A stretch of 64,000 bases of DNA from Moritella marina ATCC 15381 (GTDB lineage Bacteria > Pseudomonadota > Gammaproteobacteria > Enterobacterales > Moritellaceae). Below, piece by piece: positions 1 through 8,819 of this stretch. Both the position numbers and the translations under genes were made by a program. Numbering within the stretch: the first letter of the stretch is position 1; the number at the start of each line of letters is the position of its first letter. The stretch lies in assembly GCF_008931805.1 (NCBI RefSeq), contig NZ_CP044399.1, forward strand, positions 3,831,370 to 3,895,369. The letters are read 5' to 3'. The notes under the pieces were generated by a model. It was given only the letters and a program-made list of their open reading frames with translations. It made no database searches and had not been told where the DNA came from.

Positions 1-560
1 CTGGTGATCAGTATGGCGGTCTATCTGAAACGGCACTTTATTACATCGGTGGCATCATCAAACATGCTAAAGCAATTAACGCATTTGCTAACCCTGCAAC
101 TAACTCGTACAAACGTCTAGTTCCTGGTTTTGAAGCACCGGTAATGCTTGCTTACTCAGCACGTAACCGTTCAGCATCTATCCGTATCCCAATCGTACCG
201 TCAGCAAAAGCGACACGTATTGAAGTACGTTTCCCAGATCCAGCGGCAAACCCATACCTTGCATTCTCAGCAATGTTAATGGCAGGTATCGACGGTATTA
301 AAAACCGTATTCACCCAGGTGATGCAATGGATAAAGATCTATATGACCTGCCTCCAGAAGAAGCAGCTGAGATCCCACAAGTTGCAGCATCACTAGAAGA
401 AGCGCTATCTGCACTAGATACAGATCGTGAATTCTTAATTGCTGGCGATGTTATGGCACACGATACTATCGATGCATACATTGAGCTTAAAGCTGAAGAA
501 GTTGAAAGACTAAACATGACAACTCACCCAGTTGAGTTTGAAATGTACTACAGCGTATAA
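1..560 (+). CDS. glnA: Glutamine synthetase, C-terminal part (5' end outside window)
   Basis: Ligates ammonia to glutamate with ATP; the central step of cytoplasmic nitrogen assimilation. The reading frame is open from base 3, so the gene starts before the window; about 185 C-terminal residues are present. Visible family motifs are the [17 protein letters not shown] stretch, the active-site loop with NRSASIRIP, and [19 protein letters not shown]. The adenylylation segment DLYDLPPEE is present, with its tyrosine codon at 342-344, which marks the GSI-beta type controlled by adenylyltransferase GlnE. The NtrB/NtrC genes downstream are the usual transcriptional regulators of glnA. Its promoter is outside the window. 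Confidence 0.97.
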   Translation, partial: GDQYGGLSETALYYIGGIIKHAKAINAFANPATNSYKRLVPGFEAPVMLAYSARNRSASIRIPIVPSAKATRIEVRFPDPAANPYLAFSAMLMAGIDGIKNRIHPGDAMDKDLYDLPPEEAAEIPQVAASLEEALSALDTDREFLIAGDVMAHDTIDAYIELKAEEVERLNMTTHPVEFEMYYSV

Positions 561-587
561 TTTGTTATTAATACAAATTAATCTAAT

Positions 588-613
588 AAAACCCGCTATT
601 TAGCGGGTTTTTC
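588..613 (+). terminator. Rho-independent terminator after glnA
   Basis: A 10-bp perfect stem AAACCCGCTA/TAGCGGGTTT with a TT loop, followed by T residues, lies 28 bases after the glnA stop codon. It separates glnA from the DUF4124 gene and ntrBC. Confidence 0.9.
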
Positions 614-681
614 ATTTGTTAATTTTATGTAACTAGGTGAGAATAACCATATAAATAAGAAGCAATAGACAGGATGTCGTT

Positions 682-1203
682 ATGCAGCACGTTATATTAT
701 TAATATTATTACTCACAAGCTACACCAGTGTCGCCGCTATTTATCAATGGACTGATGAACAAGGCGTTACCCACTTTTCGGATGACGAAAGTAAACCTGA
801 ATCAGCCACCAAAATTAACGTCAAACTCACACCGCCGTCGATAGGTTCACTAACTCAGTCACGCACACCTGAAGCAAGTACGGCAGCACCGACCATGCCA
901 GATACGCCTTTAACGCCCATGACTATAAGTATCAACAGTCCTACCGATCAACAAACCTTACGCAGTAATAATGGTGAGATTGTCGTATCAGCAGCACTCA
1001 GCCAAACGCTGAACTACGGTTTAAATATTCGCTTATTAATTGATGGTCAGATCCATAGCGAGCAAGTTGATAGCCAATTTACTATCAATCATATTCCTAT
1101 TGGCACACATAAATTACAGTTACAAGTAATTAACAACTTAGGCAAGGTAATTGCATCATCTGAACTAATTACTGTTTATTTACATCGTTTTAAAGCTAAT
1201 TAA
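682..1203 (+). CDS. DUF4124-domain envelope protein
   Basis: A 173-residue secreted protein of unknown function. Residues 1-19 form a typical signal peptide (hydrophobic core of Leu/Ile, ending SVAA), followed directly by the DUF4124 signature IYQWTDEQGVTHFSD at about 20-34. A Pro/Thr-rich linker (about 50-85) then leads to a beta-rich C-terminal part (about 90-170) that looks like an Ig-like fold; this is inference from composition. A DUF4124 gene between glnA and ntrB is a recurrent arrangement in marine gammaproteobacteria. Function is not known; no catalytic motif is visible. Confidence 0.85.
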   Translation: MQHVILLILLLTSYTSVAAIYQWTDEQGVTHFSDDESKPESATKINVKLTPPSIGSLTQSRTPEASTAAPTMPDTPLTPMTISINSPTDQQTLRSNNGEIVVSAALSQTLNYGLNIRLLIDGQIHSEQVDSQFTINHIPIGTHKLQLQVINNLGKVIASSELITVYLHRFKAN

Positions 1204-1305
1204 CGCATAGCAGCTTTAATTTCGTCACGCTGTGCAGTAGTATTTCAGTAGTAGCACCAAAATGGTGCAGAGCGATAAAAACAGTAATCCTGATAAGGAA
1301 ATACC

Positions 1306-2358
1306 ATGATCATGATCCCCGAAACACAGCAATCATTGCTCAACAATTTAGTTTCTTCGGTTTTCGTGCTCGATAATGATCTGCATATAAAATATCTCAA
1401 TCCAGCAGGCGAACAGTTATTGGGATCAAGTGCTAGCCGTGTAAAAGACATGAAAATAACCGATGTTATTGAATACACAACGCTCGACTTGTCATTACTG
1501 GCAAGCACGATTAAAACAGGTCAAGGCTTTACCGATAATGAAGTGTCCTTGGTGATTGATGATCGCCAACTATTAGTGGAAATATCGGCAACGCTAACTA
1601 ACTTTGGTGCTGATACCTGTATTTTGATTGAAGCAAGGCAAATCGATTTACAAAAAAAAATCAGCCAAGAGCTTTATCAGCACGTACAACAGCAAGCGGC
1701 GCAAGAACTAGTGCGTGGCTTAGCACACGAGATTAAAAACCCGCTAGGTGGCTTACGTGGCGCAGCGCAATTACTAGAAAAAGAACTGCCAACAGCAGAG
1801 TTAAAAGAGTTCACCGGCATTATCATTGAACAAGCTGATCGTTTACGTGCACTCGTAGACCGTTTATTAGGGCCACAGAAACCCGGTAAGCAAACTATTT
1901 TAAACATTCACTCTGTCATTGAAAAAGTAAAACAACTCGTCGAATTTGATTTACCGCTAGGCATTACTATCGAACGCGATTACGACCCTTCGATCCCTGA
2001 TTTTGAGATGGAGCCGGATTTATTACAACAAGCACTACTGAATATTATTAGTAATGCAATTCAAATTCTAAAACAATCCGGTAGTATCAAAATTATTACT
2101 CGAACGGCGCATCAAGTGAATATTCAAGGACAGAAATATCGCCTGAGCGCTGAAATTAAGATCATTGATAATGGCCCAGGTATCCCTGAACATATCAGAG
2201 ACACCTTATTCTATCCGATGGTCACCGCTAGACAAGGTGGCACCGGTCTTGGTCTATCTATTGCACAAAACCTCGTGAAACAGCATAAAGGTAAAATTGA
2301 ATGTAATAGCTGGCCAGGACACACCGAATTTGCCATCTATCTGCCATTAAGAAAATAA
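1306..2358 (+). CDS. glnL: Nitrogen regulation sensor histidine kinase NtrB
   Basis: The kinase/phosphatase of the NtrB-NtrC system; it phosphorylates NtrC under nitrogen limitation and is controlled by PII. A cytoplasmic PAS domain covers about 10-110, then the dimerisation/H-box with LAHEIKNPLGG (phospho-acceptor His141), the N-box region NIISNAIQIL, the G1 box DNGPGIP and the G2 box GGTGLGLSIAQ. There are no membrane segments, as expected for this cytosolic sensor. AAGGAA at 1295-1300 supports the start at 1306; an ATG at 1312 would place the histidine at 139, as in E. coli. Eleven bases separate it from ntrC, so the two are one transcription unit. Confidence 0.97.
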   Translation: MIMIPETQQSLLNNLVSSVFVLDNDLHIKYLNPAGEQLLGSSASRVKDMKITDVIEYTTLDLSLLASTIKTGQGFTDNEVSLVIDDRQLLVEISATLTNFGADTCILIEARQIDLQKKISQELYQHVQQQAAQELVRGLAHEIKNPLGGLRGAAQLLEKELPTAELKEFTGIIIEQADRLRALVDRLLGPQKPGKQTILNIHSVIEKVKQLVEFDLPLGITIERDYDPSIPDFEMEPDLLQQALLNIISNAIQILKQSGSIKIITRTAHQVNIQGQKYRLSAEIKIIDNGPGIPEHIRDTLFYPMVTARQGGTGLGLSIAQNLVKQHKGKIECNSWPGHTEFAIYLPLRK

Positions 2359-2369
2359 AGGATTAAACT

Positions 2370-3785
2370 ATGACAACAGCAACAGTTTGGATTGTCGATG
2401 ACGATAGTTCTATCCGCTGGGTACTTGATAAAGCACTAAAATCTGAAGCGTTTAATACCCTTGCATTTGCAGAACCACAGGCTTTATTAAGTAAATTAGA
2501 ATTCGAACAACCCGATATTATTATTTCTGACATTCGTATGCCGGAAATGACGGGGTTAGAGTTGATGGATAAAATCCACACTATCCACCCAGATCTACCG
2601 ATCATTATCATGACCGCTCATTCCGATCTCGATAGCGCTGTGAACGCATATCAGGCTGGTGCATTCGAATACTTACCAAAGCCATTTGATATCGATGAAG
2701 CAGTCTCTTTAGCGATACGTGCAGTCACCCATGCCAGGGAACAGTCAAAGCATCGTCGAAGGAATAATAAAGTTGCTCCCGTGACTGAAATGATTGGCGA
2801 AGCGCCTGCCATGCAGGAAGTCTTCCGTGCGATTGGACGCTTATCTCGTTCATCAATCAGTGTATTGATTAATGGTGAATCAGGTACAGGTAAAGAACTC
2901 GTCGCCCAGGCATTACACAAGCATAGCCCGCGGGTAAATAATGAGTTTATCGCCTTGAATATGGCTGCCATCCCAAAAGACTTAATTGAATCAGAATTGT
3001 TTGGTCATGAAAAAGGGGCTTTTACCGGTGCCGCAAACGTCCGTAATGGGCGATTTGAACAAGCTAATGGCGGCACCCTATTTTTAGATGAGATTGGTGA
3101 TATGCCGATCGATATTCAAACTCGGCTATTACGGGTACTATCCGATGGCCAGTTTTATCGTGTCGGTGGCCATTCACCAGTGAGTGTTGATGTGCGTATC
3201 ATTGCCGCAACCCATCAGAACTTAGAACAAAAAGTCGCTGATGGTAGTTTCCGTGAAGATTTATTTCATCGCTTAAACGTGATCCGAATTCACATCCCTT
3301 CTCTGAATGAGCGTCGTGAAGATATCCCTAAATTAGCCAATCATTTTTTAATTAGAGCGGGTAAAGAATTAAGCGTCGAGACCAAGATTCTCAGCAAGGA
3401 AGCCCAAACTTACTTAGCCAATCATCATTGGTCTGGTAATGTGCGTCAACTTGAAAATATTTGCCGTTGGTTAACAGTAATGGCCAGTGGCCAAGAAATT
3501 TTCATTGATGATTTGCCACCCGAGATCACCAATGAACAGCCCGTAAAATCAAATAACAATGGCGCAGAGTTTGGCGATTGGCGTAGTCAATTAAAGACCT
3601 GGACAGCGCAACAATTAGCATCAGGACAAAGCGATATTCTTGCAGAGGCCATGCCCGATTTTGAACGTATTATGCTGCAAACAGCATTAGAATATACCCA
3701 AGGGCATAAGCAAGATGCAGCAAAACTATTAGGCTGGGGTCGTAATACTCTGACGCGAAAATTAAAAGAACTGGATATTAATTAA
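2370..3785 (+). CDS. glnG: Nitrogen regulation response regulator NtrC
   Basis: A sigma54-dependent activator of nitrogen-scavenging genes. Residues 1-120 are a receiver domain with the acidic pocket VDDD and phospho-acceptor Asp54 in [10 protein letters not shown]. Residues about 145-370 form the AAA+ domain with Walker A GESGTGKE, the sigma54-contacting loop EKGAFTGA and Walker [12 protein letters not shown]. The C-terminal 45 residues hold a Fis-type helix-turn-helix ([21 protein letters not shown]). The length of 471 is normal for NtrC. It is translated just after ntrB from the same transcript. Confidence 0.98.
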   Translation: MTTATVWIVDDDSSIRWVLDKALKSEAFNTLAFAEPQALLSKLEFEQPDIIISDIRMPEMTGLELMDKIHTIHPDLPIIIMTAHSDLDSAVNAYQAGAFEYLPKPFDIDEAVSLAIRAVTHAREQSKHRRRNNKVAPVTEMIGEAPAMQEVFRAIGRLSRSSISVLINGESGTGKELVAQALHKHSPRVNNEFIALNMAAIPKDLIESELFGHEKGAFTGAANVRNGRFEQANGGTLFLDEIGDMPIDIQTRLLRVLSDGQFYRVGGHSPVSVDVRIIAATHQNLEQKVADGSFREDLFHRLNVIRIHIPSLNERREDIPKLANHFLIRAGKELSVETKILSKEAQTYLANHHWSGNVRQLENICRWLTVMASGQEIFIDDLPPEITNEQPVKSNNNGAEFGDWRSQLKTWTAQQLASGQSDILAEAMPDFERIMLQTALEYTQGHKQDAAKLLGWGRNTLTRKLKELDIN

Positions 3786-3803
3786 TACGCATTAGTCATA
3801 TTG

Positions 3804-4057
3804 TTACTCCACATCATCATCAGCCAATCTTGTCATCAGTACATGAACTGATGATGATGTATCTAAAGAAAAATCAATCGTCACCCGAAATATGCCATCA
3901 TCGTCAACCACTGCATCCGTTCACATATCCGCCCATCCAAGTAACTCAATAACGCTTTGCCGTTATAAGAAAAGTCTACCGTGATGCCTGCTAAGCCTAA
4001 GTAATCAGCGATAGTCTCTGCTATATTATAATTATCATCAACAATTAATACTTTCAT
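3804..4057 (-). pseudogene. Remnant of a two-component response regulator
   Basis: Reading the minus strand from an ATG at 4057 gives MKVLIVDDNYNIAETIADYL and about 20 further residues that look like the first half of an OmpR-type receiver domain: beta-1, the acidic Asp pair and helix alpha-1. The frame loses similarity after LLSYLD and stops at 3881 (58 residues). In another frame a second piece, ending at 3804, contains DDDGIFRVTIDFSL, which resembles the extreme C-terminus of a histidine kinase. I infer that a regulator-kinase pair collapsed by an internal deletion and a frameshift. Only the receiver half is reasonably certain. It is divergent to the lipoprotein gene at 4142. Confidence 0.6.
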
Positions 4058-4141
4058 ATAACGCCTTCACGAACACTTCACATCGTTACTTATATTATGC
4101 GCTCAAATATTGAAATCACCCGACAATTGAGTAGGTAAACC

Positions 4142-5278
4142 ATGAAAAAATTATTTTTAGCTACCGCTATTTCAGCATCGTTAATGGCTTGTAATAGTGA
4201 TGATAGCAACCCATCCGGCTCTGAGCCAACGCCACAAGGTGTAGCAGGCACGATTGAGTTAATCGATGTAGATACCAATGAGATAACCGTTAATGGTCAT
4301 CGCTACAATGCTGATATCATTGCTTATAACGGTACTCTGCTGGCGCTAAATCAGCTGCAGAAAAACATGTCCGTTAATATAATGACAAGTGACCAAGATG
4401 GTACTCAAGTTAGGTTAAATCCAACCATTGTCGGTGTTGTAAGTAACGTAAACCATACTGCAAATACCTTTACAATTAATGGTGTTGTACTCACTTTCCC
4501 TGAGCTATCTGATGATATTGATAATGGAGACTGGGTAATGGTGTCTTCTCTTCCAGCTGCTGATGGCGGTTATACCGTACTTTCAGTCGTTGAATTTGAT
4601 GATGTTAACTTAATCGGTCAGGCTGAAATTGAAGGACTAATTTCAGCCTTAACAGGCACTCACTTTCAACTCGCAAATACGATCGCAGTCGATTATAGCA
4701 ATGCTGTCATTGATGATAACGACACGCTCAGAAATGGTCAGTGGGTTGAAGTCAAAGGTACATACAATAATAATATATTCGACGCGACTGAAATTGACGT
4801 AGAAGATTATGAGGATTTAGGTGATGACAGTGAAGTGGAAGGTATCATTACTTGGGTTGCCAACGACAAAACGAGCTTTGAATTAAACTCTCGAGGTCGT
4901 TTCTTGATAAACAACCAAACTAAATTTGATGACGGTAACCTCAATAACTTAACAGCAGGGCAAATGGTTGAAGTTGATTCCGTTAAGCAAGGCGATAACC
5001 GCTTAGCAACAGAAATTGAGTTTGATGAACAAGATAATGATGACTGGGAGCTGTTTGAATTTGAGTTCGACGGTATCGTGAGTGATGTAACACGAACAGC
5101 AGGCATAGTGACATCATTTAAAATGAATGGCCAAACACCTCAGGTAATACAAACAGATGCTAAAACGGTTTACGACGAATTTAATCAAGTTAATTTTGTT
5201 GATGGCATCGATGTTGAAGTGGAAGGCGTGATCATTAATGGTGATTTCGTCGCTCGTGAAATCGAGATCAATGACTAA
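4142..5278 (+). CDS. DUF5666-domain lipoprotein
   Basis: A 378-residue envelope protein of unknown function. It has a signal peptide with lipobox LMAC (Cys17), so it is probably lipid-anchored and handled by the Lol system. The mature part is acidic and consists of about five to six repeats of small beta-barrel units of roughly 60-75 residues, each with a pattern like VEGIITWV...F.INNQTKFDDG...L..GQ.VEV, which is the DUF5666 signature. No enzyme motif is visible. It is transcribed away from the response-regulator remnant on its left; in other genomes such lipoproteins may sit beside intact two-component genes, but that link is inference. Confidence 0.85.
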   Translation: MKKLFLATAISASLMACNSDDSNPSGSEPTPQGVAGTIELIDVDTNEITVNGHRYNADIIAYNGTLLALNQLQKNMSVNIMTSDQDGTQVRLNPTIVGVVSNVNHTANTFTINGVVLTFPELSDDIDNGDWVMVSSLPAADGGYTVLSVVEFDDVNLIGQAEIEGLISALTGTHFQLANTIAVDYSNAVIDDNDTLRNGQWVEVKGTYNNNIFDATEIDVEDYEDLGDDSEVEGIITWVANDKTSFELNSRGRFLINNQTKFDDGNLNNLTAGQMVEVDSVKQGDNRLATEIEFDEQDNDDWELFEFEFDGIVSDVTRTAGIVTSFKMNGQTPQVIQTDAKTVYDEFNQVNFVDGIDVEVEGVIINGDFVAREIEIND

Positions 5279-5350
5279 GATAAAGTAATTACGGTATCTC
5301 ATCATTAATGCCGCGAGTAGTCGTTAACAGCCGCCTAAGCCCGTTAACGA

Positions 5351-5965
5351 CTACTCTAAATCATACAAAGAATCGTGCTGTTCAATAATATAATCATGTA
5401 ATATTAACGTTAGTTCATCGTTAATATTAAATTTTAACGCTAGTCCTTTAATATTATTCTTCTCAATTTCAACCCTGACCACCGTTGCATCCACTAAGTG
5501 GAAACCACGCTGCGGGATCTTCAGATAAAAGCGGAGATTAGCCCCTTCTGTAAGATTAATTCCTGACGATGTAAATTGCAGCGCACTACACTGCATGAAT
5601 AACCCCGAGGTGGAAATATTACTGACAACACCTAATAGCACATCACCTTTATGATCGAAAATCTTCAGTCCTTTCGGTGCTGAAAAACGCCAATAACGAC
5701 CACCGCCACCTTTATGATCAATAATATCTGGCTGACCTAATTCCTTTAGTTCATCATCAAGTAAATAAAGCGGGAAACGATACTCCTCTTGCTCACGCTG
5801 GGCCACAAGCATAATATCACTCGATTGTGCTAAGACATTAAGCAGTTGTTTCGATATATCAGACATGGAAATATCATTGCTGCCATGTTCTACTTGGTTA
5901 TCGATGACTTCCTGTAATAAATTAAGCTCGTCTTGGCTTAGTATATCGCTAACTTTTTTTGGCAT
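5351..5965 (-). CDS. PilZ-domain protein (probable c-di-GMP receptor)
   Basis: A 204-residue cytoplasmic protein. The C-terminal half (about 90-195) is a PilZ domain: an arginine-bearing entry RYWRFSAPKGLKI, then VSNISTSGLFMQC, which fits the D/NxSxxG motif, and ILKIPQRGF-like strands. The N-terminal 85 residues are helical and not recognised. PilZ proteins bind cyclic di-GMP and alter motility, polysaccharide or secretion behaviour; the target here cannot be told from context. The arginine motif is not a canonical RxxxR, so nucleotide binding is likely but unproven. It stands alone, on the opposite strand to both neighbours. Confidence 0.85.
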   Translation of the reverse strand: MPKKVSDILSQDELNLLQEVIDNQVEHGSNDISMSDISKQLLNVLAQSSDIMLVAQREQEEYRFPLYLLDDELKELGQPDIIDHKGGGGRYWRFSAPKGLKIFDHKGDVLLGVVSNISTSGLFMQCSALQFTSSGINLTEGANLRFYLKIPQRGFHLVDATVVRVEIEKNNIKGLALKFNINDELTLILHDYIIEQHDSLYDLE

Positions 5966-6175
5966 GAAATAACCGTCCCTGATTTAGCATGCTTGCCCTT
6001 CTGCTCGTATCCAAAATTCATCTGTAATGAATACCTAATTTATGTATAAGTATACTAATCTTAGTAAACCAGATCAGATTTGACCTTGCAAATGTAAAAC
6101 AAATAAGCTTGAGGTTTATACATAAAATCATGTATTAACAGAGAGTTATTTCTATAAAATCACAGGTAGGCCTGC

Positions 6176-6370
6176 ATGGAAGCAAATATAGACAATATAA
6201 ATGAAGACATCGATGTCATTGACACAATAGAAGTTGAAGGTGAATTTATCATGGAACAGCGTCACAGCAATGAGCGGCGGCAACGTCTATTAAAACATAA
6301 TCCTCGCTACGAACGTCGAGTCAGTAAACGACGTGACGCCCATAGCGGTAAGATTGATATCACCGTTTAA
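6176..6370 (+). CDS. Small charged hypothetical protein
   Basis: A 64-residue ORF with an acidic N-terminal half (Glu/Asp/Ile-rich) and a strongly basic C-terminal half (NERRQRLLKHNPRYERRVSKRR). Its stop codon overlaps the stop of the convergent transporter gene by four bases. No good ribosome-binding site is visible; AGG at 6166-6168 is weak. An internal ATG at 6251 would leave only the basic half. The amino-acid pattern is not that of a random shadow ORF, but I do not recognise a family and expression is uncertain. Confidence 0.5.
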   Translation: MEANIDNINEDIDVIDTIEVEGEFIMEQRHSNERRQRLLKHNPRYERRVSKRRDAHSGKIDITV

Positions 6371-8682
6371 TGGTGATGATGGTGATGTGGTTTCGCATTT
6401 CTAAAGCTATGCGGTAATAACTCCAACATAAAGCTACGAGCACCGCGACGTAAAATACTAATCGCAAATAACACTGTCACTATCGCTAAACTTGCATAAC
6501 GCCACCAGTCATCTTGCCAATGCGGTGCCAACGTTAACCAAGGTTTCGGTAACTCAGGTACCCAATACATAATGCCTAAGCCCAGTAATAGCGCGACAGT
6601 GACTATCGCAGTCACGACAGCCATGGCAATACGCTTACCTTGGTTATCCTTAATAAAGCGATATAAATCAAGGTTCAATGTTGGTCCAACTAAACTAAAG
6701 GCCACCACGGCACCAGGTGATACACCCGCAACCAGCATGATAGCCAACACTGGCGTAATACCTGTCGCACAGAAGTGGAACGGCAAGGCAATCAGAATAG
6801 CTAATACAACCTGTAACCAAGGTTCTTGCTGTAAGAATTCCCAGCCGATGGTTGGCGTAAATGTTGCTGCCGCAATCAAACCAAACAATACCCAAGGTGC
6901 GGTATGATCAATAAGGTGTGAAAAACCATGCTCAAAAGCACGTTTAAGACGTGACGTTGATGCCTCTAATTCTTCGGTCGTCGCGCAAGTATCACTATTC
7001 AAATCATGCTTTTTGAATAGTGTTCCAATCAACAGGCCTAACGTCACCGCTAATATTATCGCCATCACTAAACGTATACCAACCCATTCAACGCCTAACA
7101 AAGGCAATGAAATAAGTAACGCATCAAAGCCTATCACAGGTGACGCAACTAAAAATGAAACCGCTAATGCAGAACCACAACCAGCTTTAATTAATTGCTT
7201 ATACATGCCTGATGCATCAGGTATGCAAATCGGCAATGGCAAACCAATTAATGTGCCTTTCAATGCACCGGCAACTGAGCCCGTACTGCGTAATTGCCCA
7301 ACCATGTTGAATGCAGGTTTAATAAAATTAATTAACCAAGTTAAAAGATAAGCGAATAATAACGCTGGCGCAGCATGTAACGATAAGCTCACGAAGCGCA
7401 ATAAGGTTTCCGCTGTTTCACTGCCATGTGCATGTCCTGCGTGATCATCATCGTGTCCTACATGGTCGTCATGTCCTGCATGGTCATCATGTCCTACATG
7501 ATCATCATGTCCTGCATGGTCATCGTGACCTACGTGGTCATCATGTCCTGCATGGTCATCATGTCCTGCATGGTCATCATGTCCTACATGTTCATCATGT
7601 CCTGCATGGTCATCGTGACCTACGTGGTCATCATGTCCTACATGATCATCGTGACCTGCATGGTCATCGTGACCTGCGTGGTCATCATGTCCTGCATGGT
7701 CATCGTGACCTGCATGGTCATCGTGACCTGCGTGGTCATCATGTCCTATGTGGTCATCGTGTCCTACATGATCATCGTGACCTGCATGGTCATCGTGACC
7801 TGCGTGGTCATCATGTACTACGTGGTCATCATGTACTACGTGGTCATCGTGTCCTACATGGTCATCGTGACCAGCATGGTCATCATGTCCTGCATGGTCA
7901 TGTCCTGCATGGTCGTCATGCTCTAATGAAGTGGCCGCGACTACTGTCGATTTTTCAGCGGGTCCGTGGTTATGCGGTGCATAACCTAACCAATGCGGCA
8001 GTAACACAGCAAGTAAACACATGGCGCCAATTAAACTACCCGTACCTGCGGCAAATTTATCACGTTGCGTTTCTTTACCGTGTTCTTGTTTGTAAGGCTG
8101 GTGAAATACCACATGTAAGATAGAGCCCATGACTAACGCTTGGAACCAGATCAACCAATTACCGCTATCGTGCGCAATCAGTTCACCGCCCAACCAAGCA
8201 CCAGCAGCCGTTGCCACTGACATTGCCGTTAATACAGCCAAAGGTAACGCTCTGCCATAATGTGGGCGTAACAACCACCATACGGTCAAACCAACAGGGA
8301 AACGATGCAGCACCACACCAATTGCTAATAAATAAGCCGTCTGATCATCTTCAATCGCCAGTGCACCACCATCGGTGATCGCATGTAAAACTAACCCTAA
8401 CACACCTAGTATTAAGGTAAGCGAATGGGTTTGCTTGGCAATTTTATGGAATATTTTTTCGACAATACCAGGACCAAACAAGCCAACTAGCATTAAGCCA
8501 AGCACGGCAATACCGCCACTTTCCAGTAACTCAGGCAAGATATGGAATAAGACCAAACCGCCAATAGAAACAAAGATAAAGCTATCAAAGAAAGCAAAAC
8601 GATCGGATTTAGAGCCGACGAATCTACATAAATATGGGCCAAGGAAGAGCGTTGCAATGCTCAGAAATAACAATAAAGACAT
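6367..8682 (-). CDS. ZIP-like plus permease two-module metal transporter with His repeats
   Basis: A large inner-membrane protein, probably for zinc. The N-terminal module (about 1-205) has ZIP-like helices with paired metal-site motifs HAITDGGAL and VVLHRFPVG. Residues about 253-418 are a cytoplasmic- or periplasmic-facing loop of roughly 27 HDDHAG/HDDHVG repeats. The C-terminal module (about 425-755) has six or more helices resembling the ArsP/DUF318 permease group, with LPLPICIPDASG where relatives carry a cysteine motif. The protein ends in six consecutive histidines. I chose ATG 8682 (771 residues) because a TTG start at 8709 would abut the Zur-like box at 8712-8724; neither start has a clear Shine-Dalgarno. 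Transport direction is unknown. Confidence 0.8.
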   Translation of the reverse strand: MSLLLFLSIATLFLGPYLCRFVGSKSDRFAFFDSFIFVSIGGLVLFHILPELLESGGIAVLGLMLVGLFGPGIVEKIFHKIAKQTHSLTLILGVLGLVLHAITDGGALAIEDDQTAYLLAIGVVLHRFPVGLTVWWLLRPHYGRALPLAVLTAMSVATAAGAWLGGELIAHDSGNWLIWFQALVMGSILHVVFHQPYKQEHGKETQRDKFAAGTGSLIGAMCLLAVLLPHWLGYAPHNHGPAEKSTVVAATSLEHDDHAGHDHAGHDDHAGHDDHVGHDDHVVHDDHVVHDDHAGHDDHAGHDDHVGHDDHIGHDDHAGHDDHAGHDDHAGHDDHAGHDDHAGHDDHVGHDDHVGHDDHAGHDEHVGHDDHAGHDDHAGHDDHVGHDDHAGHDDHVGHDDHAGHDDHVGHDDDHAGHAHGSETAETLLRFVSLSLHAAPALLFAYLLTWLINFIKPAFNMVGQLRSTGSVAGALKGTLIGLPLPICIPDASGMYKQLIKAGCGSALAVSFLVASPVIGFDALLISLPLLGVEWVGIRLVMAIILAVTLGLLIGTLFKKHDLNSDTCATTEELEASTSRLKRAFEHGFSHLIDHTAPWVLFGLIAAATFTPTIGWEFLQQEPWLQVVLAILIALPFHFCATGITPVLAIMLVAGVSPGAVVAFSLVGPTLNLDLYRFIKDNQGKRIAMAVVTAIVTVALLLGLGIMYWVPELPKPWLTLAPHWQDDWWRYASLAIVTVLFAISILRRGARSFMLELLPHSFRNAKPHHHHHH
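7430..7926 (-). repeat. 18-bp tandem repeat encoding His-Asp hexapeptides
   Basis: About 27 near-identical 18-bp units (plus strand type CATGGTCATCATGTCCTG) inside the transporter gene, each encoding HDDHAG or HDDHVG on the minus strand. The unit is a multiple of three, so copy-number change keeps the frame. Long spurious ORFs exist on the opposite strand because of the repeat. Confidence 0.95.
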
Positions 8683-8711
8683 GGTATAAACACGAGGGTC
8701 AGTAAACAAGC

Positions 8712-8724
8712 GTTATAATATAAC
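8712..8724 (-). promoter_or_regulatory. Zur-like operator, proximal box
   Basis: The perfect palindrome GTTATAATATAAC matches the core of the enterobacterial Zur consensus (GTTATANTATAAC). It lies 30 bases upstream of the transporter ATG at 8682, where it would overlap a TATATT-like -10 element. This suggests repression under zinc sufficiency. The Zur protein itself is not in the window. Confidence 0.65.
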
Positions 8725-8743
8725 ATAACATTTGTAGCTGACG

Positions 8744-8780
8744 CCAGTTAGAATTGTTATGTTATAACAATTCTAACTGG
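8744..8780. promoter_or_regulatory. 17-bp inverted repeat containing a second Zur-like box
   Basis: A perfect 17-bp inverted repeat with a 3-base centre (CCAGTTAGAATTGTTAT / ATAACAATTCTAACTGG). Its middle, GTTATGTTATAAC at 8756-8768, matches the Zur core at 11 of 13 positions. It could also act as a transcription terminator: a TTTT run follows on the plus strand, none on the minus strand. Position between the DeoR gene end and the transporter promoter allows either role. Confidence 0.5.
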
Positions 8781-8819
8781 TTTTGATAAAAAACACCTAA
8801 AAACAGTCGTAGAGGAAAA

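Noticed and set aside
7430-7926. CRISPR-like regular repeat array
   Set aside because: The units are contiguous 18-bp coding repeats with no unique spacers.
7426-8123. Long plus-strand ORFs rich in His/Leu/Met opposite the transporter repeats
   Set aside because: They arise from the 18-bp repeat being open in several frames; the minus-strand frame alone continues into recognisable membrane domains.
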